A program made the position numbers and the translations under genes. Below are positions 1 to 13,000 of a DNA stretch of 64,000 nt, one piece after another. Within the stretch, counting starts at the first letter, position 1. The number at the start of each line of letters is the position of its first letter. This DNA is from Lepas anatifera (Eukaryota > Arthropoda > Thecostraca > Lepadidae), in contig JAOTON010002232.1 in NCBI GenBank assembly GCA_034440635.1, forward strand, positions 186,001 to 250,000, read 5' to 3'. Below the pieces are notes generated by a model. That model worked only from the letters and a program-made list of their open reading frames with translations. It made no database searches and was not told the DNA's origin.

Positions 1-1560
1 GATTCGGGCCCCCGAGCTGATATCATGCCTCCCCAAGTTTATTCTGTATCCTAAGTCAATATGGTGCCTCTTCAGCTGATTAGGTGCCCCTCAACTGATT
101 ATTGATGTCTCCTTAGATGGTCTGGTCCCCCCTGAGCTGGTTTGGTGGGTCCTGAGTCCACCTTGTGTCCCCTGAGCTGTTATGTTGCTCCTGAGCTGAT
201 TTAGGCTCCTGCCATAGTCTGGGGGCTGGGAGCTGATCTGGACCCCGAGCGGATCGATCTGGTGCCACCTGAGCCGCACTAATGCCCCTTAGTCGATCTG
301 GTGCCTCCTGAGCCCATATGATGCCCCCTGAGAAATCTGGTGCCCTTTCAGCTGATCTGGGCCTCCTTACGTGATTTCATGAGCAGATCTAAAGCCCTGA
401 GCTGAGCTGGGCCCACAGAGGCTGATGAGGGCCCTGAGATGGTATGGGCTTATGAGCTGATTAAGTGCCTCCTGACTTGATCTGGTATTCCCAAGCTGGT
501 CGGGGACCACTGATCTGATTGTTTGTCGCCGGAGCTGATCTGGTGCCCTATGGGCATCTGTTGTCCCCTGAGCAGCTCTGGGGCTTTTGAACTGATTGGG
601 CCCGGAGCTGGTGAGGGATCCCTGAGCTGATTTAGTGCCCCTGACTTGAACATGCCCCCTGTGCTGATCGATCTGGTGCACCCTGAGCAGATATACTGCC
701 TCCTGAACTTAACTAATGCCCCTGAGTCGATCTGGAGCCTGCTGAGTCATCAGTGTGTCTCCTGGGCCCATCTTATTCCCTCTGGGCTAGTCTGGTGCCC
801 CATGGATAATATTATGCCCTTTAAGCTGACCCGGGCCTCCTAGGTTAATTACGTGATTTCCTGAGCAGCTCCCAGGCCTTGAGCTGAGCTGGGCCCACAG
901 GGGTTGGTGAGGGTCCCTGAGATGGTATGGGGCTCCTGAGCTGATTAAGTGCCTCCTGACTTGATCTGGTATTCCCGAACTGATCTGGGCCCCGAGCTGG
1001 TCGGGGACCACTGATTTGATTGTTTGTCCCCTAGGCTGATCTGGTGCCCTATGGGCCGATCTGGTGTCCCCTGAGCAGCTCTGGGGCTTTTGAACTGCTT
1101 GGGCCCCGAGCTGGTGAGGGATTCCTGAGCTGAATTAGTGCCCCTGACTTGATCTTGCCCCGTGACCTGACTTGAGGCCCCTGAACTGATCTGGGGCCCC
1201 AAGAGCTGATCTGGGGCCCAAGAGCGGATCTAGGTTTTGAGGGTACCCTGAGCTGGTCCGTGCGCTGAGCTTGTGAGAGCCCCTTAAGTTGGCTTGAGGC
1301 CCCTGAAGTGATCTGGCGCCTTAAACTGTTCTGGGGCTTCTTGAACTGGTTTAAGGCCCCATGAGTCTATCTGTAGCCCATTGAGCTAGTCTGATGACCT
1401 CATCTCTGGGACCAATGAGCTAGTCTAGTCCCTGGGTGAAGCATGAGCTGCTCTGTGGCCCTGATCTACATCAGGGACCCCTGAGATGATCTTGAATAGA
1501 TAGATAATAAGAACACAAGGCCAACTCCCATCATCTTGGGGCGGGGTCACTGAGCTAGTC
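1..1560. repeat. Degenerate minisatellite with a 482-bp higher-order unit
   Basis: The stretch is built from diverged copies of a unit of about 20-24 bp resembling CCCCTGAGCTGATCTGGTG, with variable spacing. Above this there is a higher-order repeat: the block around 446-680 recurs around 930-1165 in the same order, an offset of about 482 bp. Open frames across it are by-products of the repeat. Copies degrade towards 1500-1700. No gene is visible. Confidence 0.8.
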
Positions 1561-3955
1561 TATTCCCTGGAGGCACATCTGGGGGGATGGGGGAAGTTGC
1601 TCTGGAGGCCTCTGATCCACACTTGGGGGCCCCAGAGCTGGTCTTGAATAGATTGCGAATAAGAACCCAATGGAAACTCCCCTTGTAAAACGGAGCTAAC
1701 GGGGAATGAGGAATCTCTAAAACGGCTTGTGATACCTAGGCACCCCTGGTTATATAAATTGCTTATTATACTGGTGGATTCTGGGAAGGGATGATAAAAA
1801 GGCATGTGCCCCTGAGCTCAGAGCACAGTCCCTAAACCAGGATTTCTACTAATTAATTTAGATGAAGAAATAGTTTTCACAATTTTCAGCCCTGTCACAC
1901 CATCCCCATCCAAACCACCGGCCTGTTCACCTTTTATTTACTCTTAACTGGGACCGAGCCTTGCGAATATGGAACTTAATAAACGCGTTCAAAATGTATC
2001 TCCCAAATTTTTCCGGCAGCAAAAATGTGTTCTTCCAAAGACACTATACTACTCCTCGTCCCACGGCGATTGTGGGAGGCAAGGAACTTAATCCGCATTC
2101 AGCTAGGGCTCACTCGTCACGACAAAACCAGTGGGCATAACAGAAAATTTTCGACTCCAATATGCCTTAACCTGCACATTGTAACAGATATCACATGCTC
2201 CGCTGATTTCTCTGATGTTAAGTACTTGCATGAGTTGGCTGCCCTTAAATCTATCCAAAAAAGTAGTGTTTTGGCTACTTCCATGACATTTTGGTGATAT
2301 TTCGTTCCTTTTTTCGGTTTTAATCGAGTTTTCCTTCTCCGTCAATGATTTCTTTGCATTTTTATTGAACCAAAGATGCCCAAAAAATTATATAAACAAA
2401 GACATAGTAAGTTTTTTAGGTTACGTTAAAAAGTGCCCTTTTTCCCCGGGGTGCCCCTCAAAGTTGGTGTGCCCCCCCATACGAAAGCTCTGGCTGCGCC
2501 CCTGTACCTATTTAAGTTAGGGTGAGGTACACCCAAAGTTAGACATTACCGTAATCTAGCAAGAACCTACTATATATCCATGCATCTGAATCTACTCCTA
2601 ATAACTATGCCTTCTCCCACTGCCTACACCTACAACCTAAGCATGGCATATTGCTGGTCCTTTCAAGCTCATCGGGTATTCGCATCACCAGCCTGCGGAA
2701 CTCTGACGTCATCACTGGCATATCGATCTTCTTTTGCAGAGACAGCTCTCGGTGCGAGGAACTCGTGACGCGCATGGTGTCGCTGATGCCAAGGAAGACG
2801 TGTAAACTGTAAATATAGGTAAGTACGAGTATTTTAGAAACGTTAAACTGTTGGATTCTACTTTGAATTTATGTGTGGACGGATCAGGGCGCGCGACTTT
2901 GTCTTGTTTGGGGGCGCAAGGGAGATGAATTCTGTTCCACACAGATAGGCATTCTTTTGGGATTAATAAGGCACATGGCCGGTATCATTTTCTGTAAATG
3001 CTAAAAGTTTCAAACCTAAAACCAAAGGTCCTCGCGATAAAGCACTAGTGTACTTTGTAATTTTGATCTGAGATTGTTGACCACTGTTGAATACACTACC
3101 GGCACTGGGCAGGAATAAACTCGTGCTTGAAAACTATAATTTCGATGCTATTCCGGTTTCGACAACTTCAAGTGCAGTTCTGTTAATTTCGAACTTCCTG
3201 TTTTCGTTTGAGGTCGTTTCTATAAAGTTCAGACATTTTAGCCAATATCTAGTCTGTTTTCAAAGTGCGATGTGATACGATGTGCAATGTGCGTACTTCT
3301 CATGTGTGCTTTTTAATTACATTTGAATTGTGTTGTTAATTACATTTTGGATATTTGAGCCCCCAATGAAGCTGAAAATTGAAATGTTGAGCTAGTAAGT
3401 GGTTAAAGAGTTAAAATAATTAAAAGTTCTAACGTGATTTGGCCTTCACGGAGGGGTATCACAAACTTACTCTGTCTTGACTTGAAAATTCACCATGAAC
3501 CTGATTTAGGTCACAGATGATGTTAGAGAAACGAAACAAAAGTTTTACGTGGGATAAGAGAACAGTTGCTTCTTTTTTACGTCATCTTAAGTTTGAGAGA
3601 ACACAAATATAGGTGTCGAAAAGACGCCAAGCATGAATAGCTGCCTGCCTTTGGACGGATGGAATCGGTCATGCTGATTGCGAGGATGCATCACCTTCAT
3701 AGGAAATTTTCCGTCTAAGCGGATGCTTCCCAAAGAATAGCTCAGTTATTAGTTGTTTGTAAGATGGTGTCTTGCGGAGGCGAAGCTTGGCACTCTTATC
3801 ATATACCTTTGGGCAGAAAGCCTGACAAGACCACTAGTTTTCAACATATCAAAACTATATTATATTGCACATCATAATTATATCTGCTCTTCATCATCAA
3901 CATGTACCTGGTAAATTTAAAGCTATCAATATTTCTTCATAGGTCAGAAGAAATA
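1561..3955. other. Non-coding stretch, no gene seen
   Basis: Frames are short and match no family I recognise. The last decayed copies of the preceding minisatellite reach about 1700. The rest is AT-leaning sequence without visible splice-exon structure. Confidence 0.55.
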
Positions 3956-3957
3956 TT

Positions 3958-4210
<253 letters not shown>

Positions 4211-4615
4211 ATGTTGCTGGGTTGCTGGTGGCATGACCTTCATGTATGTCCTGCTGTCCAGGTCTTTACCGTCAGGCCATACTGCTTACAAACAGTATGG
4301 CCATATATTTCGGCTTCTGTCTTCTCCCATTCCCTAGGCGTAGAATAGGGTGGTGGAGGGGGGTCACCGTGCCAACTTGGATGGACCAAGAGGCACCATC
4401 ATCGAAGTAACCCCATCATATGAAGCAGCGCCTTGTTCTGGCTTTCGGATAGGCGCTATGACTAAAAGATGCTTTACAGACCCATAAACGTGATCGTGGT
4501 CTCGCCTTTGTACGTTTTCTTCAGGATATGTTGTATGCATACCATTCTCATTGTCATTGTGTGCTCAATCCTTTCAGCCAAATTGGGCTGTGACAGACAC
4601 TAAACATGACAAGTC

Positions 4616-5563
4616 TTAACACGCGCCCCGCTGGGATCCCTGGCCTGACGTGTCCCATTGTTGTCGGGGGTGTATCTCGCCCCTCCCCCTCTTCGTATCT
4701 CGTTTCCTGGAAAGCTAAAGCAAAATACAGACAGCTCTTCACGAGACGAAGAGAAATTATGCAGACTATTTTTATGCAAGGTCAATATTCAGTTCAGCAC
4801 AGGTCAAGAAAGATTCTACAGCCTTACAGCAGGGCATTGTAGTTTTCCGTGTATATGTTTGCTGAGCGGAGCTAGAGCAAACATTTAGGCATCATTAAAA
4901 TCCTCGCACCTTGGTAAACCGAATGATGTATGATATGACCATGCTAGGTCAACTGGGGAATATGACCTGATCTCAAGGTATGTCAGGATCACAGGTGACC
5001 TGGTATAGTCATGTTGTATATCAATCGGCCCCCGTTACAAAGTAAGCACAATGAAAGCAAAATGAAAGCTGTATCTCAATGGAGTGGCAAGTTATTTCCA
5101 AAATAATCACTATACTGCTGTGACCTCATGTGACCTTTGAGAGGTCAGATGCACAAAATCGTAGTAAGAATACGCGGAATGAGGACTGATCTATCCAATA
5201 TTAGGGGAAAAAGAGCCCGTTATATTTTTTGCCATAGACATATAAAGGGGTGACCAAAAATCGAGATTTCAGATTTGTAGACCATGATGATCACATCATA
5301 TTATGAAAGTTTGGAACTGATCTTTTGGCAAATGTTCCTTTAGCGCCACTTCAAACTCTTGGTTTTGAGGTTAGGTCGTTTGATCTTGAATAGCTCCTTT
5401 ACCTGACATGACCTGACCTAGAAAATGTGGTCAGTCGCGTGAAATTGATCAGGGATAAGGTACTGTAAATTGTGTTGTTCTGTGGGTCTTTGTTTCTGTG
5501 TTATTTGGGGAAATCCAGGAGGGGGACGAATTTGGCCCCCTCCCCGAGCGGGGCGCATGTTTA
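4616..5563. mobile_element. TTAA-flanked non-autonomous DNA transposon, AGGTCA-rich (copy A)
   Basis: The left end reads TTAA followed by CACGCGCCCCGCTGGG. The right end is its inverted counterpart ending GGGGCGCATG, then TTTA, a decayed TTAA. The interior carries many AGGTCA/TGACCT motifs and no long frame. It matches the element at 21769-22774 in reverse orientation. TTAA duplications are typical of the piggyBac superfamily; assignment to that superfamily is inference because no transposase is present. Confidence 0.75.
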
Positions 5564-7170
5564 GATTATGTTCCGTGTACTTTTAAGATGGCTTGGCCCG
5601 ACGTGCAAAATTAACACTAGCAGCAATTTAAGTCAATGGATGTTATTTTCCCGCAAATGAACAAGGCCATATATGTCTTTAACAGAAGGACAGGAGGTTT
5701 AACAGAGGGCCACTTTTTGGCTCAGGTCAATATTGAGGTCATGACAGGTCATACAAGGTGGCATGTTAGAGAAGATTTCCGGGGCTCTAGCGTCTGACAG
5801 AGTTGAGTTAGAATTTTTAGGCACCAATCGCTTCCTCTTGTTACGGCGAATCGAATGATGTATAATATGACTACATCAGGTCAAAACACAAAAATTACCT
5901 CTGACCTGAGGTCAGGTCAAAGTCACTATCTAATCTAGCACAGTACTACTTCTTAATGTAATCCTAACCAGCAGCCAGTGGTCTGAATCGACACCCAGGA
6001 ACTGAATCGATCACATTCCTCTCTGAAAGGACAAGGAGCACGACCCGCGGTGGTGGAACGGGGACGGTGATAGTGACCCATTTATGTCGCTTAATTTGTG
6101 TCGCTTTAGCGTCGTTGCCATATCAGTTGTAGCCTGGAATAGCACCTAAATGGCCTTCACGGAAGTCACCTGCTGTCTGCACTGGGAGATAGGACGCTAC
6201 GGGGTGGTGGTGGGACGGGGAGGAAAACACCTGCTCTCGGCTTTGGAAGATGGGACACAAGGCCATGACCATGCCGCGGCTGTTCAGCTGCCGAGTGGTT
6301 TTTATTAGCCACACAAGTGCATGAGTGATTTTGTTAGTGCAAAATCGCGTTGCGCGTCAAATGCTGCGACTATTCCTCGCTCGTCATCACCAAGCTAAAT
6401 ATGACAGATGTTTATGGGCCAGAGTTTGAAATCGCTTGGTTAGAGCGGCCAATGGTGCCACCGGCAGCATCCCGTGTGTGTGTGTGTGGGGGGGGCGGCC
6501 TACATTACTGCACTCGGTCAGTGCTATTTTTGGAGCATATACAAACCGTTGGGAGACCGCACAAGTCCCGGAATTTTTCTTATGTAAGCGCGCCTGCAGG
6601 GCACGCAGTTTGGCACGCATCTCGGCTAAGCGCAGGGTGGCGGTGGCGTTACAGTGCGGCGGTGCTCACCAACCCTGAGTTAACGGATCGACTGGGGTGG
6701 ACTCGAGGGACAGATCTAGGACTTAGCACAGGGCCAGTATGTCGCTGTAAAGGGCTGTTTTGTTTGGGCACTGGACAGAGTTTGACTGGCCATCTGTTTA
6801 TCTACCAGGGTTTGTCCCACGGGAACGAGGACGCCCCACAGACCTCAAGGTGATGACAACTTTCTTCCCCCTGTTAGCACTCTTGCTTTCCACACGGCCG
6901 ACTCGGGTTCACGGTCCGGCAGGAGAAGTCTGGCTCCCGAGAAACCTTTCCAACAGGGAAAGAGTTGGCGACGCCATATAACCTTGGCAGTTGGTGCGCA
7001 GATGAGCCCCAAAAGCATTATTATGGCTGGTGAAAGTATGTGCGAGTACTGCTTTCTATTACGATATCAAATCTAGCGTCAAGTCATTACACCATTTGTG
7101 CTGGCCATTTCCTTAGAAACACACCAACCCAAAAATAAGTTGATGAAGGCACGGCCATATTCAGTGTGTT
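5564..7170. other. Non-coding stretch with further AGGTCA motifs and a SINE remnant
   Basis: From 5700 to 5940 the sequence keeps the TGACCT/AGGTCA density of the neighbouring element and may be part of an older related copy. Frames between 6350 and 6980 overlap one another on both strands and match nothing known to me. Confidence 0.45.
6890..7027 (+). repeat. SINE remnant (3' half)
   Basis: GTTGGCGACGCCATATAACC and the following GGCAGTTGGTGCG segment match the 3' body of the SINEs at 8337-8520 and 12221-12429. It ends in an ATTATT-type tail. A weak B-box-like stretch near 6905 suggests a decayed tRNA-derived head. Confidence 0.55.
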
Positions 7171-7179
7171 TCCAAGGCG

Positions 7180-7262
7180 AAGCGGTTAGCGGTCACTATT
7201 GGGCAAGAGTTTTTGAGAAAGGCGATGACGCGACGGGAGTGCTGAAAAAATTGCTAGTGACC
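7180..7262 (+). repeat. Short repeat, inverted partner at 9466-9549
   Basis: About 80 bases match the reverse complement of 9466-9549 at roughly 95 percent by eye. Both copies keep the same open frame (GHYWARVFEKGDDATGVLKK). It may be the terminal part of an unrecognised element 7.18-9.55 kb or simply a dispersed repeat. Confidence 0.6.
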
Positions 7263-8326
7263 CGCCCTTCGCTTTTCAATATATGCTGTGCTGATATATT
7301 TCGTCATTATTATGCGGCATTGCCTTACACTATGTTATAATTCAAGAGTTGGTGGTACTGTGGCCCTAGGTAGCTGTCCGTGTCAGGTTGAAAGCGTCAA
7401 GTTGTCTATTTGCTGGGCTGTAGGATGTTTTACAAGGCAGTTTGTATACTTTACAGGCACTTTACGAACTACCCGGGCAGATCACAAACTGCCCGGCGCT
7501 TATGCCTACGTGCATTATGAGAACATTTTTATATTGCCTGTGCAATTGCAGCAAGTCCCACCAGCAGACTTTCTCTCGATTGCTTAAGCTTGTCATGACT
7601 TGTGCCCAAATCTGAACTCTGAACAGTGGAGGATCTCACTGTGGCAATTGTTGCTCCTCGGTGGAAATCGGGTGCTCGTACACGATAGATCATTGGCATG
7701 GGCTTGATTCTGACCCTATCGCGTTTTAGTTAACATCAAGACGGAAATGCCCGAAGGCTCGCTAATCTATGTGATGTTTTTGAATAAGTTCACCCTATAT
7801 CCATGGATTAGTTGTTGGGCCATTAATGTGCGAATTGGATCCTTCAATTCTTAAAGGTGTTTCGAGCTTTCATTTTTTTAAATTGTAGCTCCAGATTATC
7901 TTCATCGTCGACGCATCCCAAAGTCCACACAACAGCAAAGAGCCTAGTCGATCCAATAACCTATCTATGGGCTGCCTAACCTATATATGGGCGATTGTTT
8001 TATCAAAGGACTTGAGCCTTAAGTGGGATTAATCCTGTTGCTCATATATACTTAATTAATTCAAAATACAAATACAATTAAGTCTGTTAGATGTTTCCAA
8101 CGCAGGGGCTGACCCACGACAGGCCAATCCACCTACGCCCTGCCAACAAATTCGGGGGCCTGCAGGTTTGGGTAAATTCAGATGTTTACCACGCTGTGGT
8201 CTGCACCCCACGCATCAGTTCGCTTCGTTCTGTTTCCGGCCGGTATTGTCAAAAATCTATACAGACTAGGATCGAACAAGTTTGTTAGTTCACCATAAAA
8301 ATACTCTTTTTATCCTATCGTCCGCC
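7263..8326. other. Non-coding stretch, nothing recognised
   Basis: No repeat with a second copy and no plausible gene could be seen here. Confidence 0.45.
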
Positions 8327-8530
8327 TCGAAGGTGGTCCTGGGGATGAGTGGCTTAGTGGATAGCATCAAAATCGCTTAAGCCACCGGTCCTAGGTTCAA
8401 GTCCTGGAGGGGCCTCTGAATAAGTCGATCTGAACCCCTAAATCGATCCCAACAGGGTGGGAGTTGGCGAAGCCGCATGACGTTGGCAGTTGGTGCGTCG
8501 TTAAACCCCAACAATTATTATCGAAGGTGG
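8327..8530 (+). mobile_element. tRNA-derived SINE with 10-bp target-site duplication
   Basis: The head has a Pol III A-box-like TGGCTTAGTGGATAGC and a clear B box GGTTCAAGTCC about 45 bases later. The body ends in GGCAGTTGGTGCGTCGTTAA and an ATTATT tail. The direct repeat TCGAAGGTGG flanks it at 8327-8336 and 8521-8530, consistent with LINE-mediated insertion. Same family as 12221-12429. Confidence 0.85.
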
Positions 8531-8740
8531 CCCCCACTGAGCGGAGGATTTAGCTGTGCCACCGGTACTGCCACGAAAGGAACACGGAAAGTTTAGCTGG
8601 CCCGACATTAGCTTGGTACCTGACGTTGATTTCTTAACAGGAGCAATCAATGGCGTCGCAAGGAATGAGCTGGACATTTTTAGACTGGGAAATTGTATGT
8701 AATAAGTTCCATCCCCCCGTGAGGCAATTGTTAGACTCAA

Positions 8741-8995
8741 AAGCGAGAATATCGGCGGTGACGGGAAAATTTATCGTATTCGAGGCTGATGTCTCGGCGG
8801 TGACGGTGACTTGTCTCGTGGTCGGGGGGGAGTGGGGGTGATGTGCTGGCTGTGACGGGAGTTTGTCTCGAGTTCGGGGGTGATGTTTCGGCTCTGACGG
8901 TGACTTGTCTCGTCGTCGGAGATGATGTGTCGGCTGGGACAGGAACCATTTTTCGAGGTCGGGGCGATGTCTTCGCTGTGACGGGGGCGTGCCGG
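8741..8995. repeat. Minisatellite, about 60-bp unit, 4-5 copies
   Basis: Units share a TGTCGGCTGTGACGG-like core followed by TTGTCTCGTGGTCGGGG. They are diverged from one another. Frames across it on both strands are repeat by-products. Confidence 0.75.
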
Positions 8996-9465
8996 CCGCG
9001 CGGTTGTGCTGTGGCGGGGGCGCTATCAGTCTGTGACGGGCTGCCGTGACGCTGGTGTGTGGGGCCGGTGCTGTCAGTCACGCGCCAGTGACGGTGGGGA
9101 CACCAGACAATCACGAGGTCTGCCGCCAACTGTCGACCGCCAGCTCCGACCTACCTGAGAACGCACACTTGAACGGTCCTCTCATGAAAAGAACATGAAG
9201 TTTGTATCTAGTTCCCTGGAATGGGTAAGATTTACCAGGTTTTTTTCGTTGTTTCTAGTAATTTCAAGTTATTTGAATGGAGGCAGGAATTGCGTGACTC
9301 TTTCGTCTGCTCACGTAGCAGGGACTTTTCCTGTTATTCACGAATGTGTGCAATTTTTCCGCATCGATGAGAGTCTTGCCCCAATTTTTTGGACAAATAT
9401 AATGGGCATTTTCTTCCTGGAACCGTACCAATGAGAGGAACACACGAGGTGTGTAAAAGTGAGGG

Positions 9466-9549
9466 GCGGGTCACCATAAATTTTCTTCAGCACTCCCGTC
9501 GCGTCATCGCCTTTCTCGAAAACTCTTGCCCAATAGTGACCGCTAACCG
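9466..9549 (-). repeat. Short repeat, inverted partner of 7180-7262
   Basis: Reverse-complement copy of the 7180 segment with the same reading frame kept. No protein family recognised. Confidence 0.6.
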
Positions 9550-9984
9550 TTTCTATTCGACCATCCATGACAGTGACAAATGTATAAGCGCATTTGACCG
9601 ATGGTGATGTAAGTTTGAAGCTAAGTGGCGTGGATTGGAAAGCCTGATGCTGGCTGCTCCGCTCGAGTGTGTCGGAACCGCAGGGCTGTGAGGCTCGGTG
9701 ATAGTACATGGCATGTGCTCTTTCACTCCTGCCAGTACTTTTGAATGGTTTTTTACTTTGTATAGAATTTACTATTGAGCTACATTGGTTTTCGTGATGA
9801 TCTTATCTTCATGCAAGAAAAAAACAGTGCTATTCGTTACTCGGGGTGGCCTCAGATTGTTATAATGTTGGAATCAAGACCAGACATGCCCAGTGGCGGT
9901 GAAGTGTCCGGATTTGAGATGGGTTCGGATGGTGGCCAAATGGCCTCTTCAACCCATTTCACTGCCAACGCCGTATTGTTAGTG

Positions 9985-11007
9985 TCAACCCCCGCCCCAC
10001 CGGGGTCCGGTACCACCTTTGCCCCACGGGGCATCGATGGCCCTCCTCTAATTCCGAAAATAAGGGGGCTAGCGCAAATATGAAGAATGCATTGACAAGC
10101 TTGTGTGAATTCAGAATGATTTTACTTTGCATGTTTAAACGCTCAGGTAATGTTTTGACCTCCAGAGGTCAAGTTGGGTCACGATAGGCTACTTCCACTA
10201 AAATATGCATTGCTTAAGAAACCTGGGCATAGCTCTCATACCATTAGAGCTATGGAGATCTGGGAAAGTGTATTTGATAGGAAAATGCCAGAGATTTCTC
10301 CAGTATGTGAAACATAATGACCTCCCGCCAGTGGTTTTACCTTCAGAGGGCACTTCTTGACCCAACATGACCTGAGGTCACGAAAGGTCAGAAAGTGACC
10401 TTGTATATCAAATGATAGCCAGTGACGGACATACACGATAACGTTTAATTCATCGCTCTAGCTTGATTAGGTCAAAAGTTATCGTTGAAGTACTGTTTTG
10501 ACCCCTGGTGACCTGTGATGACCTCAAATAGGTCAAAGGGAAAATATCGCCCCTGGAATCCGTGAAATGGTGGCAAAGGATGCTTTCCTGAAAAATCGGA
10601 GCGATTGCAATCATTTTTGTGACATTTAGATCCTAAAACAGCTTTTCTCCATGCTTTTTCAATTGAGAGAGGTCACCTCATGACCTGAATTTAGGTCACT
10701 AAATCGAAAAATATCGGATGCATATTTTGTTGACCCCGGACGGGTTATCAAGAATAGAAAGTTTCAAATCGATCGGCCTTGAAATGTGGCTATGGTAGAG
10801 CTCAAAAGTTAAAGTGAGGTGACCTTGGTTGACCTCGCCTGTTTACTTGACCTAGTGTGGCCCGGGTTAAAAAATCCAGTATGGTGGGAAAATGATGGGG
10901 TGGGAAGTAGAGCGCTCAACCGTGGTGCTGCGCCTCGTCGTTTTTTCTTCTATTCTGAAAAAAACCCTAGGGGGCCATCGATGGATCCCCAGTGGGGCAA
11001 GGGTTAA
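9985..11007. mobile_element. TTAA-type AGGTCA-rich transposon (copy D)
   Basis: Left boundary TCAA (decayed TTAA) then CCCCCGCCCCACCGGGG; right boundary CCCCAGTGGGGCAAGGG then TTAA. A second inner block, GGGGCATCGATGGCCC, is also inverted near the two ends. The interior is dense in AGGTCA/TGACCT, several as TCAAGGTCA-like extended half sites. It is the reverse-complement relative of the element at 49639-50665. No transposase frame. Confidence 0.78.
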
Positions 11008-11999
11008 ATATCACATTCCAGGGAGGGTGATCAGTTATGGTGCCATCTATACCTACTGTTTTCCCTTCAATATAAAGCTAGACTAAATGTTTTCGGTGAC
11101 GAAGGCTGGATGATTCCTTAATTGTCACTCGTTTTCAACCGGAGAATGGGTGCTTCGCGAAGGGGTCTGTGTTGGCTATACTTCGGATTGCGAGTAATTC
11201 GTGTTACCATGATTTTAGGTCTTAAATGGAAAATGGCACTTCATAATGCTATTTAAACTTATATAGCCTGTAACAGAGCATGTCGGAAACCCACTTGATC
11301 GGTATTATATTTGTCCCAGAACTTGCCATTCGTGGAAAAAATGGAAAATATTGACTTGATTATTCGCATTGCTTGGGGCAGCAGTATTGAAAGAAATATG
11401 TAGTAGTGATTGATCATTAGCATACCTGTTTTGCATAAATATTAGATACAAAAAGGCAAAAAATTTCAGACAATATTTCGCTGACCACAGCATCACCCGG
11501 TCTGGTAGCACATCTTTAAATTCCATCACACGTCTTAAAAAGAAGGATCACGCTCGTTTCGACTGACTCAAGGTCTCCTTCACTAGAGGTTTTCTAACCT
11601 AGCTTGCAGTTACAATCACAGCAGATTAGATCTTCAATCGCAGTTGTAATCACATAAGATCATAAGCGAAACATCACAAACACGGTCGCTAAATACCTAC
11701 AGCTGGAAAGAAAATCGTTCGAATACAGATTCTTGAACATTTTTCAACATTTTGACACCATTGTCAAATATATTCCAAGTTCCAAGACATATTTTCGAAG
11801 TCGATATACAGGGCTCGTCCCTGAATGCGGGCATTTGGTTCCATCTCAATTCATCTGGGAATTGTGTCTTCCAGAGTTTAAAGGTTTGAAATTATTTGCA
11901 ACAAAAAATAGCGTTTTCTTGCCTATGTTTTTCATATATGACTACAATTCTGGTGTTAACTTTCCTCAAATCCAGTTTTAATATGCGCTGTGGAACGAG
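11008..11999. other. Non-coding stretch, nothing recognised
   Basis: AT-leaning sequence with only short frames; no repeat partner noticed. Confidence 0.45.
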
Positions 12000-13000
12000 T
12001 CTTAAAGCCCCCCCGCGACCTATTTTTCCGAGGTGGCCGGAGAACTGTTACTGCTGTAGCCGGGACACGCTACTTGGCCACATTTGAGAGAATCCATAAG
12101 CACTTCGATTGGTGAAACAGTTCTGAAAATCGGTCAAAACTGTTTTTACTTATAGGCTTTCAAAGTCAGACCTATATATTGAGACCGTCGCAATCTCGCG
12201 GTCGCACCAGTTCGCCTGCAGGAGTCTGTCTGGGTGGCGCGGGCGGTTAGCGTACACTCTCGGCTCGGATTACGACATTCTCTATGTGCAGGGTGTCTTG
12301 GGTTCGAGCCCAATCAGTGGCAGCGTTTGGCCCCTTGCCCTAGCTCAAGCCTAGTTCATTCCTCGACCACCTCCGACGCCATATGACCTTAGCAGTTGGT
12401 GCGTCGTTAAACTCCCAAGATTATTATTACAGTTCGCCTGCACTGTAGACCGAGAGGTAAGGTAACAACGTAATATAATTGTATGATATGTCAATTTTAC
12501 CTTACATGAAGGTCAAGGTCACAGGGCAAGGTCATCAACATTTTCAAGGTCATTGATCCCCAGTGTTCCGGTCAGATGGCATTACTCAGTATGATATATG
12601 TTATGCTATGGCTTCATGATTTAGGTTACGCAATGTCAAGGTTAATGTCAAATATATTTTATAAATGTCAAATCTTCATTTCCCGCCCAAAGGATGGTGT
12701 GGCGCCAGCTATATCGTATATTATGGGGAATATGTCATATGATTACGCAATAGGTCAGTGACCTTGAAGTACCTTGACCTCAAACTTTCAGAGAACATTG
12801 TGTGGGACCTTCCTTCTATGACTGTAGTCAGCTTTGAGTTGATTCCCGGCTTCTTCCGCGTAATCACGGCATTTCCCAATAGGTCCCCAGCACCACCCAG
12901 GTTTGACCTCTACAACCTCGATGACCCTGAAGATATTTACCTATATCAATAAAACTGGGGTATGATGTACATAGATCACCATTGCCCCCACATGTTCCTA
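12000..13000 (+). repeat. Dispersed repeat 'G' with a nested SINE
   Basis: The segment aligns, reversed, with 48200-51000. Shared landmarks are TCCGAGGTGGCCGGAGAACTG near 12030, the GACCGTCGCA block near 12183, GGTCAGATGG near 12570, CATTGTGTGGGACCTT near 12795, and GAAGATATTTACCTATATC near 12932. The copy is split by the SINE at 12221-12429. It also carries AGGTCA motifs but its own ends and class are unclear. Confidence 0.72.
12208..12442 (+). mobile_element. tRNA-derived SINE with 13-bp target-site duplication
   Basis: Perfect flanking duplication CAGTTCGCCTGCA at 12208-12220 and 12430-12442. The body has an A-box-like GGCGCGGGCGGTTAGCG and a B box GGGTTCGAGCCC, the shared 3' segment GCAGTTGGTGCGTCGTTAA, and an ATTATTATT tail. 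The related repeat near 50840 lacks this insertion, giving an empty-site comparison. Confidence 0.9.

Noticed and set aside
4902..5460. AGGTCA clusters as a host hormone-response enhancer
   Set aside because: The motifs are shared by other dispersed copies and so belong to the transposon; host function would need binding data.
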